This document shows positions 62,275-64,000 of a DNA stretch of 64,000 nucleotides, in pieces; the first letter of the stretch is position 1, and each line of letters begins with the position of its first letter. The stretch is taken from contig NZ_CP139145.1 of the NCBI RefSeq assembly GCF_034048115.1, forward strand, positions 868,001-932,000. Reading direction: 5' to 3'. The position numbers and the translations under genes were made by a program. This DNA is from Pseudarthrobacter sp. IC2-21. Its GTDB lineage: Bacteria > Actinomycetota > Actinomycetes > Actinomycetales > Micrococcaceae. The notes under the pieces are model-generated. The model was not told the DNA's origin. It did not search any database and saw nothing but the letters and a program-made list of their open reading frames with translations.

Positions 62275-62658
62275 CTAAGCGTCCGTCCGCGCCGTACCCG
62301 CGGGTGCTTTCTGCCAGGGCCAGCGGCCGGTAATCTCCAGCTCCAGCGAGAAGCTCAGGAACGTCCGGATCAGCACAATGATAGCCAGCACGCCGACGCT
62401 CTCGAACGTGGGTGTCACGGCTACCGTCCGGATAATATCGGCCGCCACCAGAAGCTCGAGGCCAAGCAGGATGGACCTCCCCAGCAGTTGCCGGTAGGCG
62501 CGGTACACCGTCAACTTCTCGGCCCCGGCAGGCAGCTTTCGGGGCTGGTATCCGCGCAGGGCCATCGGAAGGGACACCAGAGCGCCGATAACCATCACGG
62601 ATACGCCGGCCAAGTCCATGAATTTGCCCACGGCCTCGATGATCTGCTGGAAATCCAC
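62275..62658 (-). CDS. DUF1622 membrane protein
   Basis: 127 residues with three predicted membrane helices (FMDLAGVSVMVIGALVSLP; ILLGLELLVAADIIRTV; SVGVLAIIVLIRTFLSFSLELEI). The YRQLLGRSILLGLELLVAADII segment is the DUF1622 hallmark. Function unknown. GTG 62658 follows GAGGAGCAGG. Confidence 0.88.
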   Translation of the reverse strand: MDFQQIIEAVGKFMDLAGVSVMVIGALVSLPMALRGYQPRKLPAGAEKLTVYRAYRQLLGRSILLGLELLVAADIIRTVAVTPTFESVGVLAIIVLIRTFLSFSLELEITGRWPWQKAPAGTARTDA

Positions 62659-62716
62659 CCTGCTCCTCGTCTGTCACGTGAGTGTCGCCCGCACAAGAGG
62701 CGCCTACCAAAGCAGC

Positions 62717-63577
62717 CTACGGGTGGCGGACTCCAGTTCCGGCGAGGACCGCGCGGTAGCCTTCCCGGAACGTCGGGTACGAGAACTCGAGCCCGGAGGA
62801 CCGGAGCAGCGCGTTGCTGCAGCGCTTGTTGCCGCCGCGGGCCTCGCCGGCCGGACCCACCGGGGGTTCGGGGCACCCCATCTCGGCGGCCAGGAAGCGC
62901 AGGACGTCCCCAAGCTCCGCGGGATCGTCATCCACACCCACATAGAACTGCGCCGGGTCGGCGGCCAGCAAAGCCAGATGCACGATCGCAGCGGCAGCGT
63001 CGTCGCGGTGGATCCGGTTGGTGAACCGCGGTTCGTCGGGAATCACGGCGGTGCCGCTCCGGACCTGGTTTATCAAACGGGTACGCCCGGGCCCGTAGAT
63101 CCCGCCCAGCCGCAACACAACGGCCTCGGAACCGGTGCCGCGCAGCCGCGAAAGCAGGAGTTCCTCCGCCTCGCGGAGGACACGCCCGGAGAATCCTGCA
63201 GGCGCCGCCGTCGTACTCTCATCAACCAGGCCACCGCCTGCGTCCCCGTAAACCGCGGTGGAGGACACAAAAAGCACCCGACGCGGGGTGACGCCGTCGC
63301 GTTCCAGGGCATCGAGGACGTGCGCCAGCCCGTCCACGTACGCGGCCCGGTAGGCCGCCTCCGTGGGGGAATCGGCAGCAACAACGACGACGACGGCGGT
63401 GGTGTCCGCCGGGATGACCGGCAGCTCCGTGCCGCTCAGGTCGGCCGCGACGCCCTCGATCGCCGCCGGCAGCTTCTCCGGCGAACGGCGCCAGCCCACC
63501 ACCCTCTGCCCTGCTGCGGCAAAACGCAGCCCTGCCTCAGTGCCTAAGTCGCCGCAGCCGGCCAGGAGAACCGTCAT
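62717..63577 (-). CDS. NAD-dependent epimerase/dehydratase-like protein (YeeZ type)
   Basis: 286 residues. Extended-SDR Rossmann start LLAGCGDLGTEAGLRF, VLFVSSTAVYGD (the catalytic Ser/Tyr region, though the YxxxK is not obvious), RLGGIYGPGR, TNRIHRDDAAAAIVHL and YVGVDDDPAELGDVL. The SSTAVYG and RIHRDD motifs are typical of YeeZ/SDR family proteins of unknown substrate. The unknown basic protein gene ends 4 bp upstream. Confidence 0.85.
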   Translation of the reverse strand: MTVLLAGCGDLGTEAGLRFAAAGQRVVGWRRSPEKLPAAIEGVAADLSGTELPVIPADTTAVVVVVAADSPTEAAYRAAYVDGLAHVLDALERDGVTPRRVLFVSSTAVYGDAGGGLVDESTTAAPAGFSGRVLREAEELLLSRLRGTGSEAVVLRLGGIYGPGRTRLINQVRSGTAVIPDEPRFTNRIHRDDAAAAIVHLALLAADPAQFYVGVDDDPAELGDVLRFLAAEMGCPEPPVGPAGEARGGNKRCSNALLRSSGLEFSYPTFREGYRAVLAGTGVRHP

Positions 63578-63581
63578 GCGT

Positions 63582-64000
63582 TCAACCGGCGAGCACTGAA
63601 GGAGCGGGAACCGGGAAGAACACGCGCGGATCCTGCAGCAGCGCGGGGTAATCGAACGCGGACCGGTCGATCACCTCGGTGACAGCGAAATTGCGGCCGA
63701 AACGGCCGTCTTCGAGCGTGATGGGGCGGCCCATCACCTGCCCCACGGCGAACCTGCGGCCGTCCTCGAATGACACGGCAACCGTGGTCTTGCCGGGCAG
63801 CGTGGCGAAGGCTTCCTCCTGCGCCTGGCGTTTCCGGGTGGGCTTCTTGACGAGCTTGGGAGGCAGTTTGCGCGGCTGCTTGGACGGGCGGCGCGAACCG
63901 TCATCAATGTAAACGGGTGAGTAACCGTCCGCGGCAACCGCTGCGGCGGCGTTCCCGCGGCGTACCGGAGGCAGCGCCACGGTGGTGAGCTGCTCCGGAT
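63582..64000 (-). CDS. Unknown basic protein, start beyond the window edge
   Basis: The frame stays open to the window end (…EQLTTVALPPVRRGN), so the start may lie outside; a GTG at 63980 is the first internal candidate (132 residues). A Lys/Arg/Pro-rich middle (RRPSKQPRKLPPKLVKKPTRKRQ) is followed by an ordered part with SFEDGRRFAVGQVMGRPITLEDGRFG and FPVPAPSVLAG. Function unknown; the same strand as the epimerase gene suggests co-transcription. Confidence 0.6.
   Translation of the reverse strand, partial: PEQLTTVALPPVRRGNAAAAVAADGYSPVYIDDGSRRPSKQPRKLPPKLVKKPTRKRQAQEEAFATLPGKTTVAVSFEDGRRFAVGQVMGRPITLEDGRFGRNFAVTEVIDRSAFDYPALLQDPRVFFPVPAPSVLAG

Overview
The window is 64 kb of high-GC DNA from an actinobacterium, most probably Arthrobacter/Pseudarthrobacter or a close Micrococcaceae relative. 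This is inferred from gene content and style: a PcrA helicase with a C-terminal Tudor-like tail, an actinobacterial (Corynebacterium-like) iol gene order, many GTG starts, several apparently leaderless genes, and GC-rich hairpin terminators. I saw no rRNA, tRNA, insertion sequence, prophage or CRISPR array. Gene starts were chosen from visible ribosome-binding sites, family length and overlaps.

Layout. (1) 1-8.2 kb, housekeeping: the end of an inositol-monophosphatase-family gene, pcrA, a beta-CASP metallo-beta-lactamase protein, a lipoprotein, and sucC-sucD behind a structured leader. A 344-bp gene-free gap with palindromic repeats follows. (2) 8.2-32.5 kb, a very large inositol (polyol) catabolic locus: a tautomerase gene; the operon iolC-(Cgl0159-like aldolase)-iolD-iolA-iolE-iolG-iolH-iolT; a divergent pair (isomerase and dehydrogenase) facing a LacI-type regulator; an operon of a sugar-type ABC importer with four more Gfo/Idh dehydrogenases and a TIM-barrel isomerase; and iolR(GntR)-iolB on the minus strand. 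In all there are six Gfo/Idh/MocA dehydrogenases, four xylose-isomerase-like TIM barrels and two transport systems. A palindromic operator, TGTCAGGACA or one-mismatch variants, sits at the promoters of the tautomerase, the iolC operon, the isomerase/dehydrogenase pair, the ABC operon and the iolR region. This ties the locus into one regulon, and the motif fits the consensus I recall for the GntR-type IolR of Corynebacterium glutamicum. (3) 32.6-41 kb: an ArsR-SRPBCC pair, a LOG-family protein, an MbfA-like ferritin/VIT1 membrane protein, a tiny acidic protein, and an XRE-cupin regulator ahead of a ureohydrolase and a ThDP decarboxylase-like enzyme (a candidate 2-oxoarginine route). (4) 40.8-47.7 kb, drug-efflux genes: MarR, a 14-TM MFS pump, a heterodimeric ABC exporter with one degenerate ATP site, then a thioesterase and a small membrane protein. 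(5) 47.8-55.4 kb: McrB-McrC restriction (McrC has an Asn where the catalytic Asp is expected), a membrane sensor kinase and divergent response regulator, an Hpt-like protein without its histidine, a Vsr endonuclease and a PNPOx-fold protein. (6) 55.6-64 kb: a DUF6318-like lipoprotein with an exported PKD-like protein, an old-yellow-enzyme reductase, a 98-residue unknown, tex, DUF2071, DUF1622, a nucleotide-sugar epimerase-like protein, and the 3' end of an unknown basic protein.

How the genes work together. Inositols would enter through IolT or the ABC importer. Gfo/Idh enzymes (IolG and paralogues) would oxidise them, and IolE, IolD, IolB, IolC, the Cgl0159-like aldolase and IolA would convert the product to central metabolites. 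The extra dehydrogenases and isomerases suggest that other stereoisomers or inositol derivatives are fed into the same trunk. A second LacI-type palindrome (TTGTAGCGCTACAA) downstream of the minus-strand promoter suggests dual control of one branch. All functional statements rest on reading the sequence; no database search was run.
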